A DNA stretch of 64,000 bases from Gammaproteobacteria bacterium (GTDB taxonomy: Bacteria; Pseudomonadota; Gammaproteobacteria; Competibacterales; Competibacteraceae), in the NCBI GenBank assembly GCA_024235135.1, contig JACKMZ010000008.1, positions 62,001-126,000 on the forward strand, given 5' to 3'. The notes under the pieces are model-generated. The model worked only from the letters and a program-made list of their open reading frames with translations, made no database searches and had not been told where the DNA came from. Positions 8,589 to 17,348 of this stretch are shown piece after piece. How positions within the stretch are numbered: the stretch's first letter is position 1; each line of letters begins with the position of its first letter. A program made the translations under genes and the position numbers.

Positions 8589-9200
8589 ATGACGATCGTA
8601 CCCGCCGATTCGCGTATCGGCCCGACACCTGACGAGGAGCAATTGCGGGCCGGTACTTACGGCCTGTTGGGGGACCTGCTGCGGCGTCCGCCGGATTCGC
8701 CGCTGCTGGAGCGACTGGGAAACATCACGGCGGGAGAGACCACGGATGGTTTGGCCACGGCCTGGCTGGCGTTGGGGGAAGCAGCCATGCGGACGCAGCC
8801 GGCCGATTTGGCCGACGAGTACCAGGCGTTGTTCATCGGCTTAGGCCGTGGCGAATTAATCCCCTACGGTTCTTGGTATCTGACGGGATTTCTCATGGAA
8901 CGGCCGTTGGCCCAATTGCGCCGGGAATTGGCGGAACTCGGTTTCCAACGCCAGGAAGGCGTGTGCGAGCCCGAGGATCATGCCGCCGCCCTGTGCGAGA
9001 TTATGGCTTTGTCGATTGCCGATGGGAGTATGGACTTGGACAGGCAGCGTCTGTTTTTCGAAACCCATTTGGGGTCCTGGATGGATCGATTTTTTCAGGA
9101 TATGGAACAGGCTGCCAATGCCCGGTTTTACCGCTCCGTTGGGCGGTTGGGCCAAGCCTTCATCGGCTTGGAACGACGCTATCTGGCCTTTCTGGCTTGA
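8589..9200 (+). CDS. TorD/DmsD-family molybdoenzyme chaperone
   Basis: The 203-residue, all-helical protein starts at the ATG at 8589; a GTG three codons earlier is less likely. It shows the family pattern EYQALFIGLGRGELIPYGSW followed by YLTGFLMERPLAQLRREL and EPEDHAAALCEIMALS, with the conserved E-x-D-H. TorD-like proteins bind the twin-arginine leader of a partner molybdoenzyme and help cofactor insertion before export. The neighbouring Tat-signal-bearing formate dehydrogenase is the obvious client. It stands between the ferredoxin-like gene and the small Tat protein in one operon. Confidence 0.88.
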   Translation: MTIVPADSRIGPTPDEEQLRAGTYGLLGDLLRRPPDSPLLERLGNITAGETTDGLATAWLALGEAAMRTQPADLADEYQALFIGLGRGELIPYGSWYLTGFLMERPLAQLRRELAELGFQRQEGVCEPEDHAAALCEIMALSIADGSMDLDRQRLFFETHLGSWMDRFFQDMEQAANARFYRSVGRLGQAFIGLERRYLAFLA

Positions 9201-9274
9201 TGGCGCAGGGATCGGATAAAAAACTTCAGGATGGCAAAAACTAGCGCTACAGATGAACACTGGAGATGACTGAA

Positions 9275-9487
9275 ATGTTCAAGCAAGACCGAGAAACCTC
9301 CGAAAGCCGGCGTACCTTCCTGCGCGCCTCCCTGGTGAACAGCGTGGGCATCGCGGCTGCCGTGGTGGCCGCTGGTGCAGCGGCGTCGGCCCCCGCGGAA
9401 GCGGAGCCCTCCGCTCCCGAAAACGCCGGCAAGGGTTATCGCGTGACCCAGCATGTCGCGGATTACTACCGCACCGCCGCTCTGTAA
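9275..9487 (+). CDS. Small twin-arginine-signal protein of formate dehydrogenase operon
   Basis: The 70-residue product consists mainly of a Tat signal: SESRRTFLRASL followed by a hydrophobic alanine/valine-rich segment and an ASAPAEAEP cleavage region. The short mature part ends in GKGYRVTQHVADYYRTAAL. The ATG at 9275 is preferred over one three codons upstream because GGAG at 9262-9265 is well spaced to it. Tiny Tat proteins of this kind regularly precede the catalytic FDH subunit gene in proteobacteria. The mature peptide could be a small subunit or an assembly factor exported with the enzyme; this is not established. Confidence 0.82.
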   Translation: MFKQDRETSESRRTFLRASLVNSVGIAAAVVAAGAAASAPAEAEPSAPENAGKGYRVTQHVADYYRTAAL

Positions 9488-9546
9488 GACCTTGGAAGAG
9501 GCGCTGGGACTTGCTCCCAGGCTAGTAGAGAGGAGGATTGTCCACT

Positions 9547-12447
9547 ATGAAACTGATGAAAAAATCAACGGCAACTGGCGCTGGCGGCGACTCTGCCTCC
9601 CTGACGCCCGCTTTGTTTTCCGGCGCACCCTTGGACCGGCGGCGCTTTCTGAGAAACTCCGGGCTTGCTGTCGGGGGCACGGCTATCGCCTCCATGAGTG
9701 CGCCGGGGATGATGAAAAAAGCCCAGGCTAGTGTACCCAAGCCGGATGGCGGGGAAATCAAGACGGTGCGTTCCGTGTGCACGCATTGTTCGGTAGGTTG
9801 CGGCGTCTACGCCGAAGTCCAGGATGGCGTCTGGGTCGGTCAGGAGCCGGCCTTCGATCACCCCTTCAATCTCGGTTCGCATTGCGCCAAGGGCGCTGCC
9901 TTGCGTGAGCACGGTCACGGGGAACGCCGTCTGAAATACCCCATGAAACTGGTCGGCGGCAAGTGGCAGCGGGTGTCCTGGGAACAGGCCATCGACGAGA
10001 TCGGCGATCAGTTGCTGCAAATCCGTGAAACCTCCGGTCCCGATTCCGTGTATTGGCTGGGCTCGGCCAAGGTCAACAACGAGCAGGCCTATCTGTACCG
10101 CAAATTTGCGGCGATGTGGGGCACCAACAACGTCGATCATCAAGCGCGTATCTGTCATTCCACCACCGTGGCGGGGGTTGCCAACACCTGGGGCTACGGG
10201 GCGATGACCAATTCCTACAACGATATCCACAACAGCAAAGCGATATTGATCATCGGCGGCAACCCGGCCGAAGCGCATCCGGTATCCCTGCAACACGTGT
10301 TGCGCGCCAAGGAGTCGGGGGCCAAGCTGATCGTCATCGATCCGCGCTTCACCCGTACGGCGGCCCATTCCGACCACTACGTCAGACTGCGTCCCGGCAC
10401 CGATGTGCCGATGGTCTGGGGGATGCTCTGGCATATTTTCGAAAACGGCTGGGACGATAAGGAATTCATCAAACAACGGGTGTACGGCATGGACGAGGTG
10501 CGCAAGGAAGTCGCCCGATGGACGCCCGATGAAGTCGAGCGGGTAACTGGCGTACCCGAGGCCGATGTCAAGAAGGCCGCGCAGTTGATGGCCGAAAACC
10601 GGCCCGGCACCTTCATCTGGTGCATGGGCGGCACGCAGCACACCATCGGCAACAACAACACCCGGGCCTACTGCATTTTCCAGTTGGCGCTGGGCAACAT
10701 GGGCGTGGAAGGCGGCGGCACCAACATTTTTCGGGGTCACGACAATGTTCAGGGCGCCACGGATCTCGGCGTGTTGGCCGATACACTGCCTGGTTACTAT
10801 GGTTTGACGGAGGGCGCCTGGAAACATTGGTCGACCGTCTGGGGTCTGGACTACGAGTGGGTCAAATCGCGGTTCGATAGCGGTTCCTACGAGGAAAGCG
10901 AGGGTAAGCCGGCCCCGGTGATGACCACCAAGGGCATACCGGTGTCGCGTTGGATCGATGGTATTCTGGAGGACAAGGCCGATATCGCCCAGAAGGACAA
11001 TCTGCACGCCATGTTTCTGTGGGGCCACGCGCCCAACAGCCAGACCCGCGGACCCGAGCAGAAGAAAGCCATGGAAAAGGTCGATCTGCTGGTGGTGGTC
11101 GATCCGTATCCCACGGTCACGGCGGTCATGCAGGACCGCACCGACAATATGTACCTGTTGCCGGCGACGACCCAGTTCGAGACCTATGGCTCGGTGACGG
11201 CTTCCAACCGCTCACTGCAATGGCGGGACAAAGTGATCGAGCCGCTGTTCGAGTCCAAGCCCGATCACACCATCATGTATTTGATGGCCAAGAAACTGGG
11301 ATTCGCCGACCAATTGTTCAAGAACATCCAGGTCAACAATGACGAGCCCTTGATCGAGGACATCACCCGCGAATTCAACAAAGGCATGTGGACCATCGGC
11401 TATACCGGACAGAGCCCGGAACGCATGAAACTGCATCAGCAGAATTGGCACACCTTCAATACCACGTCATTGAAGGCTGAAGGCGGACCGGCGGACGGTG
11501 ATTTCTACGGATTGCCCTGGCCGACCTGGGGTACGCCGGAGCTGAAACACCCCGGCACGCCGAATCTGTACGACACCAGCAAGCCGGTCAAGGATGGCGG
11601 CCTGACCTTCCGTGCGCGGTTCGGCGTCGAACGCGATGGCGTCAGCCTGCTGGCCGATGGCTCCTACAGCCAGGGCTCGGAAATCCAGGACGGCTATCCC
11701 GAGTTCGATCATGCCCTGCTCAAGAAATTGGGCTGGTGGGACGACCTCACGGACGATGAGAAGGCCCTGGCCGAAGGCAAGAACTGGAAGACCGATCTTT
11801 CCGGGGGAATCCAGCGGGTCGCCATCAAACACGGCTGCGCTCCGTTCGGGAATGCCAAGGCTCGGTGCGTGGTCTGGAACTTCCCTGACCCCGTACCCAT
11901 ACACCGCGAACCGTTGTATACCACGCGCCGCGATCTGGTGGAGAAATACCCCACTTACGCGGATCGCAAGGCATTCTGGCGTCTGCCCACGCGCTATACC
12001 TCCATTCAATCCAAGGATTATTCCAAGGACTTCCCGCTCATCCTGACCAGCGGGCGCTTGGTGGAATACGAAGGCGGGGGAGACGAAACCCGTTCCAACC
12101 CCTGGCTGGCTGAGTTGCAGCAGCATATGTTCGCGGAGATCAATCAGGCGGACGCCAACGATGCCGGTGTTCGCGATGGTCAGGATGTCTGGGTCGAGGG
12201 GCCTGAAGGCGGGCGTATCAAGGTGAAAGCTAAAATCACGCTCAGCGTGGCGCGGGGCGTGGTGTGGACGCCCTTCCATTTCGGCGGGTATTTCGAAGGC
12301 GAGGACCGCCGGGCCAAATATCCCGAGGGTAGTGATCCGTATGTGCTGGGCGAAGCCTGCAATACGGTGTTCACTTATGGTTACGACTCGGTAACCGCCA
12401 TGCAGGAAACCAAGTGTTCCCTGTGCAAGATCTACCCGGTCGTCTAG
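9547..12447 (+). CDS. Formate dehydrogenase catalytic (alpha) subunit, cysteine type, Tat-exported
   Basis: The 966-residue molybdenum or tungsten bis-MGD enzyme oxidises formate to CO2. It starts at the ATG at 9547, ten bases after GGAGG; the TTG at 9538 is too close to that site. A twin-arginine signal (DRRRFLRNSG, residues 30-39) directs export. The 4Fe-4S cluster ligands are C78, C81, C85 and C113. The metal ligand is C203 in ARICHS followed by H204, where many relatives have selenocysteine; codon 10153-10155 is TGT. GAMTNSYNDIHNSKAI and GGNPAEAHP are formate-dehydrogenase hallmarks. Electrons go to the iron-sulfur and cytochrome b subunits encoded downstream. The alternative, another bis-MGD oxidoreductase, is unlikely given the complete context. 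Confidence 0.96.
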   Translation: MKLMKKSTATGAGGDSASLTPALFSGAPLDRRRFLRNSGLAVGGTAIASMSAPGMMKKAQASVPKPDGGEIKTVRSVCTHCSVGCGVYAEVQDGVWVGQEPAFDHPFNLGSHCAKGAALREHGHGERRLKYPMKLVGGKWQRVSWEQAIDEIGDQLLQIRETSGPDSVYWLGSAKVNNEQAYLYRKFAAMWGTNNVDHQARICHSTTVAGVANTWGYGAMTNSYNDIHNSKAILIIGGNPAEAHPVSLQHVLRAKESGAKLIVIDPRFTRTAAHSDHYVRLRPGTDVPMVWGMLWHIFENGWDDKEFIKQRVYGMDEVRKEVARWTPDEVERVTGVPEADVKKAAQLMAENRPGTFIWCMGGTQHTIGNNNTRAYCIFQLALGNMGVEGGGTNIFRGHDNVQGATDLGVLADTLPGYYGLTEGAWKHWSTVWGLDYEWVKSRFDSGSYEESEGKPAPVMTTKGIPVSRWIDGILEDKADIAQKDNLHAMFLWGHAPNSQTRGPEQKKAMEKVDLLVVVDPYPTVTAVMQDRTDNMYLLPATTQFETYGSVTASNRSLQWRDKVIEPLFESKPDHTIMYLMAKKLGFADQLFKNIQVNNDEPLIEDITREFNKGMWTIGYTGQSPERMKLHQQNWHTFNTTSLKAEGGPADGDFYGLPWPTWGTPELKHPGTPNLYDTSKPVKDGGLTFRARFGVERDGVSLLADGSYSQGSEIQDGYPEFDHALLKKLGWWDDLTDDEKALAEGKNWKTDLSGGIQRVAIKHGCAPFGNAKARCVVWNFPDPVPIHREPLYTTRRDLVEKYPTYADRKAFWRLPTRYTSIQSKDYSKDFPLILTSGRLVEYEGGGDETRSNPWLAELQQHMFAEINQADANDAGVRDGQDVWVEGPEGGRIKVKAKITLSVARGVVWTPFHFGGYFEGEDRRAKYPEGSDPYVLGEACNTVFTYGYDSVTAMQETKCSLCKIYPVV

Positions 12448-12470
12448 GCCCTGCTGGAGGAGAATGAGTC

Positions 12471-13058
12471 ATGGCGCGAATGAAGTTTCTTTGCGATGCC
12501 GAGCGCTGCATCGAATGCAATGCCTGTGTGACGGCCTGCAAAAATGAACACGAAGTGCCCTGGGGCGTGAATCGCCGACGGGTCGTAACCCTCAAGGACG
12601 GCGAGCCGGGCGAGAAGTCCATTTCGGTGGCCTGCATGCACTGCACGGACGCGCCGTGCTCGGCCGTCTGTCCGGTGGATTGTTTCTACACCACCGCCGA
12701 CGGCATTGTTCTACACGACAAGAACCTGTGCATCGGTTGCGGCTATTGTTTCTACGCCTGCCCGTTCGGTGCGCCGCAGTATCCTCAACAGTCCGCCTTT
12801 GGCGTGCGGGGCAAGATGGACAAATGCACCTTCTGCGCGGGCGGGCCGGATGCCGATGGATCGGCCGAGGAACGCACCAAATACGGCGCCAATCGCATTG
12901 CCGAAGGCAAACTGCCGCTATGCGCCGAAATGTGCTCCACCAAGGCGCTGCTGGCGGGCGATGGCGACACGGTTTCCGAAATCTATCGCGAGCGGGTATT
13001 GCGTCGTGGCGGCCGGCCCCAGACCTGGGGTTGGGACAAAGCCTACGGAGCTTCCTGA
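12471..13058 (+). CDS. fdh3B: Formate dehydrogenase iron-sulfur (beta) subunit, Fdh3B type
   Basis: The 195-residue protein has four 4Fe-4S cluster motifs in the order expected for electron-transfer subunits of DMSO-reductase-family enzymes: CIECNACVTACKNEH, CMHCTDAPCSAVCPVDC, CIGCGYCFYACPFGAP, and a split last set with CTFCAGG and LPLCAEMCSTKAL. It links the catalytic subunit to the membrane cytochrome. It has no transmembrane anchor, unlike FdnH, which fits the shorter Fdh3B type. The GAGGAG before the ATG at 12471 is a strong ribosome-binding site. It follows the catalytic gene by 23 bases. Confidence 0.93.
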   Translation: MARMKFLCDAERCIECNACVTACKNEHEVPWGVNRRRVVTLKDGEPGEKSISVACMHCTDAPCSAVCPVDCFYTTADGIVLHDKNLCIGCGYCFYACPFGAPQYPQQSAFGVRGKMDKCTFCAGGPDADGSAEERTKYGANRIAEGKLPLCAEMCSTKALLAGDGDTVSEIYRERVLRRGGRPQTWGWDKAYGAS

Positions 13059-13073
13059 GGGTGATGCTTTCAA

Positions 13074-13105
13074 GGGCCGGGGGTGCCAGCCACCCGCGCC
13101 GGCCC
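13074..13105 (+). other. Intercistronic GC-rich hairpin
   Basis: GGGCCGG at 13074-13080 pairs with CCGGCCC at 13099-13105 between the iron-sulfur subunit gene and the small lipoprotein gene. There is no following T run, so it is more likely an mRNA-stabilising or processing element than a terminator. Confidence 0.45.
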
Positions 13106-13128
13106 ATCGTCCATGAGGAGACTGCTCA

Positions 13129-13326
13129 ATGCAAACCGGTAAACGTCTGTTTGGCGTAGTGGTTTTGGCGCTGTCGCTGGCCGGCTGTTTCGAGGAGGCC
13201 AGCTTCGAGTTCCATGAACCCGGCGTCTATAAGGGTAAAACCGATCCCTTGCTGAAGAAGGCCGGCACGCCCGAACTTGAGTCGCAATTACAAGCGCGGC
13301 TTACCCGTATTCAGACGGATCGCTGA
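13129..13326 (+). CDS. Small lipoprotein of the formate dehydrogenase operon
   Basis: The 65-residue protein has a lipoprotein signal with lipobox LAGC (cysteine near residue 20) and a mature chain of about 45 residues including FEFHEPGVYKGKTDPLL. It lies between the iron-sulfur and cytochrome b subunit genes, with GAGGAG upstream of its ATG. I do not know its function. Its place inside the structural operon suggests a periplasmic, membrane-tethered subunit or assembly factor of the enzyme; that is inference. Confidence 0.8.
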   Translation: MQTGKRLFGVVVLALSLAGCFEEASFEFHEPGVYKGKTDPLLKKAGTPELESQLQARLTRIQTDR

Positions 13327-13340
13327 TCGAAGGGGTGATC

Positions 13341-14423
13341 ATGAAGAAAATCAATCGTCGTCCGACCGCAGGATGGCGCGATCGCGGCAAACGCTGGCTG
13401 GCATGGCCGTTGATGGGCTTGTTGGCGATCCTGCTCCTGATGCCGGTGGCAGTGCACTGGCTGAGCGAGCCGGCGCAGGCTCAGGCGTCATCCCAAACCC
13501 AGGAGGGGAGCAACGAGCGCGCGAATTACTGGCGGGCCGTGCGGGATGGCGTGAGCGGTTACACCGCCGTGCAGGGTCGGGAGACCAATGTGCTGATCCA
13601 AAATGGCGGAGAAAACTGGCGTTCGCTCAGGCAGGGGCCGATCCAGTTCTACAGCGCGTGGCTGCTCGCTTTCGTGATATTCGCCGCGGGTCTGATGCAT
13701 ATTATCAATGGTCCGCAAAAGATCGAGAAAGGACGCTCGGGCTTGCTCATTCCGCGCTGGAACCTGTTCGAGCGCGTGCTGCATTGGTATGTGGCTGTGT
13801 TGTTCATCGTTCTGGCGCTGACCGGACTGAGCCTGCTGTACGGGCGGGAAGTGATGATCCCCCTGCTTGGCAAAAGCGGTTTCGCGGCCTATGCCGGCTA
13901 TGCCAAGAATGCCCACAACTACCTGGGTCCTTTCTTCGTGGTGGGCATGTTGCTGATGATCGCGATCTGGCTCAAGTTCAACATGCCGATCAAGGCCGAT
14001 TGGGAGTGGATCAAAAGCGCAGGCGGAATGTGGGGCAAAAAGCATCCGCCGGCCGGCAAGTCCAATGCCGGCGAGAAGCTGATGTACTGGCAGTTCGTGG
14101 TGACCGGGTCGGCGTTGATCGCCACCGGCCTGATTCTGGATTTTCCGAACTTCGGCCAGACCCGCGAAATGATGCAGTGGTCGCATGTCATTCACGTGGT
14201 GGCGGCCGTCATCGCCATCGTAACCCTGCTTGGGCATGCGTACATGGCGCTGTTCGGCGTGGAAGGCGCATTGGAAGGGATGATCAATGGCAAGGTCGAT
14301 GTCGAATGGGCCAAGCAGCACCACGATCTCTGGTACGAGGAGGAAATCGCCAAAGGCGTGCGGCCCGAACCGGTCGCCAAACCGCCGGCCGTGACTCGAC
14401 GGGCCGAGCCGCAATCCACCTGA
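13341..14423 (+). CDS. Formate dehydrogenase gamma subunit, cytochrome b556
   Basis: The protein is about 360 residues from the ATG at 13341, which follows AAGGGG by a suitable gap. An N-terminal hydrophobic segment (WPLMGLLAILLLMPVAVHWL) acts as signal or anchor. A periplasmic domain with NYWRAVRDGVSGYTAVQG follows, then the four-helix cytochrome b core starting at FERVLHWYVAVLFIVLALTG, with histidines in HWY, AHNYLGP, WSHVIHVVAA and GHAYMALFG for two haems b. It passes electrons from formate to the quinone pool. It is the last gene of the operon and is followed by a strong terminator. Confidence 0.93.
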   Translation: MKKINRRPTAGWRDRGKRWLAWPLMGLLAILLLMPVAVHWLSEPAQAQASSQTQEGSNERANYWRAVRDGVSGYTAVQGRETNVLIQNGGENWRSLRQGPIQFYSAWLLAFVIFAAGLMHIINGPQKIEKGRSGLLIPRWNLFERVLHWYVAVLFIVLALTGLSLLYGREVMIPLLGKSGFAAYAGYAKNAHNYLGPFFVVGMLLMIAIWLKFNMPIKADWEWIKSAGGMWGKKHPPAGKSNAGEKLMYWQFVVTGSALIATGLILDFPNFGQTREMMQWSHVIHVVAAVIAIVTLLGHAYMALFGVEGALEGMINGKVDVEWAKQHHDLWYEEEIAKGVRPEPVAKPPAVTRRAEPQST

Positions 14424-14442
14424 AGTCCGCGATGATTCAAGG

Positions 14443-14470
14443 CAAAACCCCCTCGGCCGAGGGGGTTTTG
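14443..14470. terminator. Bidirectional intrinsic terminator
   Basis: A perfect 28-base inverted repeat (CAAAACCCCCTCGG and its complement) is followed by TTTTG on the plus strand and has the matching AAAA on the left for the minus strand. It lies between the converging formate dehydrogenase operon and the methyltransferase gene and can end transcription from both sides. Confidence 0.9.
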
Positions 14471-14522
14471 TTTTGGGCGGCGGATGGCGAACCCGTCGAA
14501 TTCCGCGAGAGAGCCCGCGGCT

Positions 14523-15701
14523 TCAGCGGGCGGTGGCTAGTGATCCGGTGTAAAACCCCGTGTACAAGGCGCGCATCCGCTCAGGGTCGGGCTTGATCTG
14601 CGTTTCGCCAAATCCTGCCGCGGCCAGCGCGTTGCGCCATTGTTCCGGGGTCAGAAAGCCGGGGTTGGGGCGTATGACGGGGTCGGTCACCACCTCGGTA
14701 AAGCTGTCCAGCAACTGAAACACCAGTTCGGTATAGATCGGTTTTCCCGGAAACGGCCGCAAGCATTCACCCAGCACCAACCATCCTTGCGGGGCCAGGG
14801 TTTGACGGGCTTGTTCTAGCGTGAACAGCAGATCATGGGCGACATGCACGGTATTGACCGCGTAGACCAGATCGAAGCCGTTTCGCGGTGCGCCCTGCTG
14901 CTCCCAAGGTTGATCCATGTCCAGACTGCCGAATTCCAACGGTAGATCGGCAAATTGAGCGTTGATCTCCCACTCGGCCCGGCGCCGGAAGAACGGATTG
15001 GGTTCCGTGATCCGGTAACATTCGATATTCCCGGTGAGCCCTTGGGCGTCGAGGGCCTGCAACAGCGCCTGCGTGCCACTGCCACCACCCGCGCCGATTT
15101 CCAGAATACGCAGGCGCGGCTTGGCGGCCACGCGATCGAGAGCGGCGGCGGCGGCCAATCGGTTGTTGAGGGCGTAAAGGGGATTGTCGTTGCTGAAATA
15201 CGCGAGCCATAGTTGTATCTGACTCATGCCGAACAAGGTTTCCGCGCCGCTCGCGCCTTTGGCCACGCTGGGATAGGCGGCGGCGGCCGCATCCAACAGG
15301 TCCAGGGTGGCGGCATTGGCGGGGTCGATTCGCAAGCCGATGGCGCGCAACTCCGCCAGCTCAGCGTTTGGCAGCTCGCCCTGCAGACGGTAACGGCGTT
15401 TGTCCTGTTGGCTTTTGACGGCCAGATGGCCCGCTTCCGCCAGACGTTCCAGCAGCCAGGTCAGAGCGATTTGAAAACGGGGATGAAAACCGAGTTCGTG
15501 GCACAGCGCGGTGGCCGATCGCCAGTGGCGCAACTCACCAGGAACGTTCAGTTTCAATACCAGATCGATCGCCAGATCCAGGCCGTAGCGTTCGACCAAT
15601 TCGACGCTCTGATGGAGCTGATCGCTGAACCACTCGGCGGGATAGTCGCGCAATAGCTCGGCGACCTGGGGATGGATGGGAGGGGGGTTGAAAGTGGGCA
15701 T
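14523..15701 (-). CDS. Class I SAM-dependent methyltransferase
   Basis: The protein has 392 residues from the ATG at 15699-15701; a GTG at 15725 overlapping the previous gene is also possible. The first 170 residues are helical with a winged-helix-like part (WLLERLAEAGHLAVKSQQDK). The second half is a Rossmann methyltransferase: LRILEIGAGGGSGTQALLQA (SAM-binding glycine loop), FDLVYAVNTVHVAHDL, and ARQTLAPQGWLVLGECL. This architecture resembles methyltransferases of polyketide and related lipid pathways. It is the last gene of an overlapping set amgK-murU-ligase-dehydratase-methyltransferase. The substrate is unknown; an acyl intermediate made by its two neighbours is a reasonable guess. Confidence 0.8.
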   Translation of the reverse strand: MPTFNPPPIHPQVAELLRDYPAEWFSDQLHQSVELVERYGLDLAIDLVLKLNVPGELRHWRSATALCHELGFHPRFQIALTWLLERLAEAGHLAVKSQQDKRRYRLQGELPNAELAELRAIGLRIDPANAATLDLLDAAAAAYPSVAKGASGAETLFGMSQIQLWLAYFSNDNPLYALNNRLAAAAALDRVAAKPRLRILEIGAGGGSGTQALLQALDAQGLTGNIECYRITEPNPFFRRRAEWEINAQFADLPLEFGSLDMDQPWEQQGAPRNGFDLVYAVNTVHVAHDLLFTLEQARQTLAPQGWLVLGECLRPFPGKPIYTELVFQLLDSFTEVVTDPVIRPNPGFLTPEQWRNALAAAGFGETQIKPDPERMRALYTGFYTGSLATAR

Positions 15702-15711
15702 GAATGTAAAA

Positions 15712-16017
15712 TCAACGGGGTTCACTGATTGTCAACAGGCCCTTGACGAACACCCGTTCGGCCAGTCGACATTCAAATTCAATCCGACCCGCTAAGGCGC
15801 TGCGTTTCAAATGAATGGCAAACTCTTGAGCGGGACGCAGGGGAGCCAGAAACTTGACGTTGGGAACGGCCTGCAAGCGGCAGTCGCCGAAATGCGCCCG
15901 TAATGCCGCGTAAACCTCGTCGAGAATGACCACGCCTGGCACGATGGGATCGCCAGGGAAATGCCCCGCGATGCTGGGATGATCTACGGGTATGCGACAC
16001 CGTGTGGTGGTCTTCAC
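15712..16017 (-). CDS. Hot-dog-fold 3-hydroxyacyl dehydratase-like protein (ApeI/FabZ-like)
   Basis: The 101-residue protein starts with GTG at 16015-16017, overlapping the ligase stop by four bases. It has the FabA/FabZ-like segment HPSIAGHFPGDPIVPGVVIL, with the catalytic-loop histidine and the HFPGxPxxPG signature, then VKFLAPLRPAQEF. It is shorter than FabZ (about 150 residues) and matches the small dehydratase/thioesterase-like proteins of aryl polyene and related pathways. Expected activity is dehydration or hydrolysis of an acyl thioester. A carrier protein or ketosynthase is not encoded nearby, so it would have to use those from elsewhere. Confidence 0.82.
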   Translation of the reverse strand: MKTTTRCRIPVDHPSIAGHFPGDPIVPGVVILDEVYAALRAHFGDCRLQAVPNVKFLAPLRPAQEFAIHLKRSALAGRIEFECRLAERVFVKGLLTISEPR

Positions 16018-17348
16018 GGACCGTCCTGGGTCGCCGCCGGGCGGTGCAATAGATCGAGCAGCGCCTGCCGCGGCAGCTTGCCGGTTTCGTTACGGGGCAG
16101 CCGCGCCACCTTGCGCAAGGGGCGGGGCAGGAAGACCGGGTCGATTTGTTCCGCCAGCGCCGTCACGATCTGCGCCGTGCTCAAACCGGGCGCGACCACC
16201 AGGGCGGCCAACCGGCCCGAGGGATCGGAGTCCTCCGACGGTACCAGGAAAACGCCATCCTCCACCCCTGGGATTTCCAGCAGACGCCGATTCAGGTCGA
16301 TGAGGGAGGCGCGCTTGCCCGCCATGTTGACCAGATCCTGGTGGCGACCCAACAAGCGGAAGCGGTTTCCATCCAGCCGTTCGATGACATCGTTGAGTGC
16401 GACCGGCTCCGGCAAATGTGATCCCTGCAGCCGGCCCTCGGCGTCGATGCACAGACTGGGATAGACCTCCCATAAATCGCCGTTGGCGGTATGGCGGCTG
16501 GCTAATGAGCCGGTTTCCGTACAGCCGTAGATTTCCAGCACCGGCGCCGCCATCACCCGCTCGGCTTGAATCGCCAACGAGCGGGCCAAGGGCGCGGTAG
16601 CCGAAATGATTTGGTTCAAGCGGGGCCAGTGGTCGATGGCGGCGACGCAGGCACGTAGATGGACCGGGGTCGTGATCAGGATACGCGGTTCCGGCACGTC
16701 CTGTAGCACGCCGAGCAGATCCGCTGGGAAAAATGGCCGACTGCTGTGAACGCTGATGCCGGTGAGTAAGGGCGCCAGGATGGAAGTTTCCAGGCCGTAC
16801 ATATGCTGCGCGGGGACGGTGGCGACTACGGTGGCGCCCGGTTCCAGGCCGAAACCGAAGCGTTGCTGGGCCAAGCGGGTTCCGCTGACCAGATTTCCCC
16901 ACAGTTTGGGGTGTGGGCGGGAGCGTTCCGTGCTGCCGGAAGTGAACACGATGGCGGCCGTATGATCGGCTGGAATCAGGGGCACGCGGGATGCCCGATG
17001 GGTCGCCGACAGCTTCTCGGCAACGTGGGCGTCATCCACCCGATAGCTGTCGGGATAGGCATTGGCCACCGCCTGTAGATCGCCCGCCGTGCGGCTGGGA
17101 GGCAGCAGATTGGTTTGCCGCCGGCTGATGATGGCGGCGAAGGTCACGAGAAACAGGTAACGGTCCTCGCACAGATTGATGACGTAGCGACTGGCCGGTA
17201 GGGATTGCGCCAAGTGTCGGACATGTCCTAGAAACTGGGGGCGGTCGACGGCTTGCCCATGCCACCAGGCGACGCGCGCCACGGGGGTATGAACCAGCAG
17301 GGGCAGTTCGCGGGCGGTTATCGCCCGGCGGTTTTCAAACGCCGTCAT
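16014..17348 (-). CDS. AMP-dependent acyl/aryl-activating ligase
   Basis: The protein has 444 residues from the ATG at 17346-17348, whose first 14 bases overlap murU; a longer frame with an upstream start runs further into murU and is less likely. ANL-superfamily motifs are complete: IVFTSGSTERSRPHPK (P-loop), IYGCTETGS, LLGRHQDLVNMAGKRASL and LPRNETGKLPRQAL with the catalytic lysine. It should activate a carboxylic acid as an adenylate and load it on CoA or a carrier protein. The shortened P-loop region and the pairing with a small dehydratase resemble aryl polyene and related lipid clusters. The substrate is not predictable here. Confidence 0.85.
   Translation of the reverse strand: MTAFENRRAITARELPLLVHTPVARVAWWHGQAVDRPQFLGHVRHLAQSLPASRYVINLCEDRYLFLVTFAAIISRRQTNLLPPSRTAGDLQAVANAYPDSYRVDDAHVAEKLSATHRASRVPLIPADHTAAIVFTSGSTERSRPHPKLWGNLVSGTRLAQQRFGFGLEPGATVVATVPAQHMYGLETSILAPLLTGISVHSSRPFFPADLLGVLQDVPEPRILITTPVHLRACVAAIDHWPRLNQIISATAPLARSLAIQAERVMAAPVLEIYGCTETGSLASRHTANGDLWEVYPSLCIDAEGRLQGSHLPEPVALNDVIERLDGNRFRLLGRHQDLVNMAGKRASLIDLNRRLLEIPGVEDGVFLVPSEDSDPSGRLAALVVAPGLSTAQIVTALAEQIDPVFLPRPLRKVARLPRNETGKLPRQALLDLLHRPAATQDGP

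Noticed and set aside
9565..11028. 487-codon open frame on the minus strand
   Set aside because: It is opposite the formate dehydrogenase catalytic gene; such long antisense frames are expected in GC-rich DNA.
13277..14596. 439-codon open frame on the plus strand
   Set aside because: It is a shifted frame across the cytochrome b subunit gene; the product is arginine-rich with no membrane helices.
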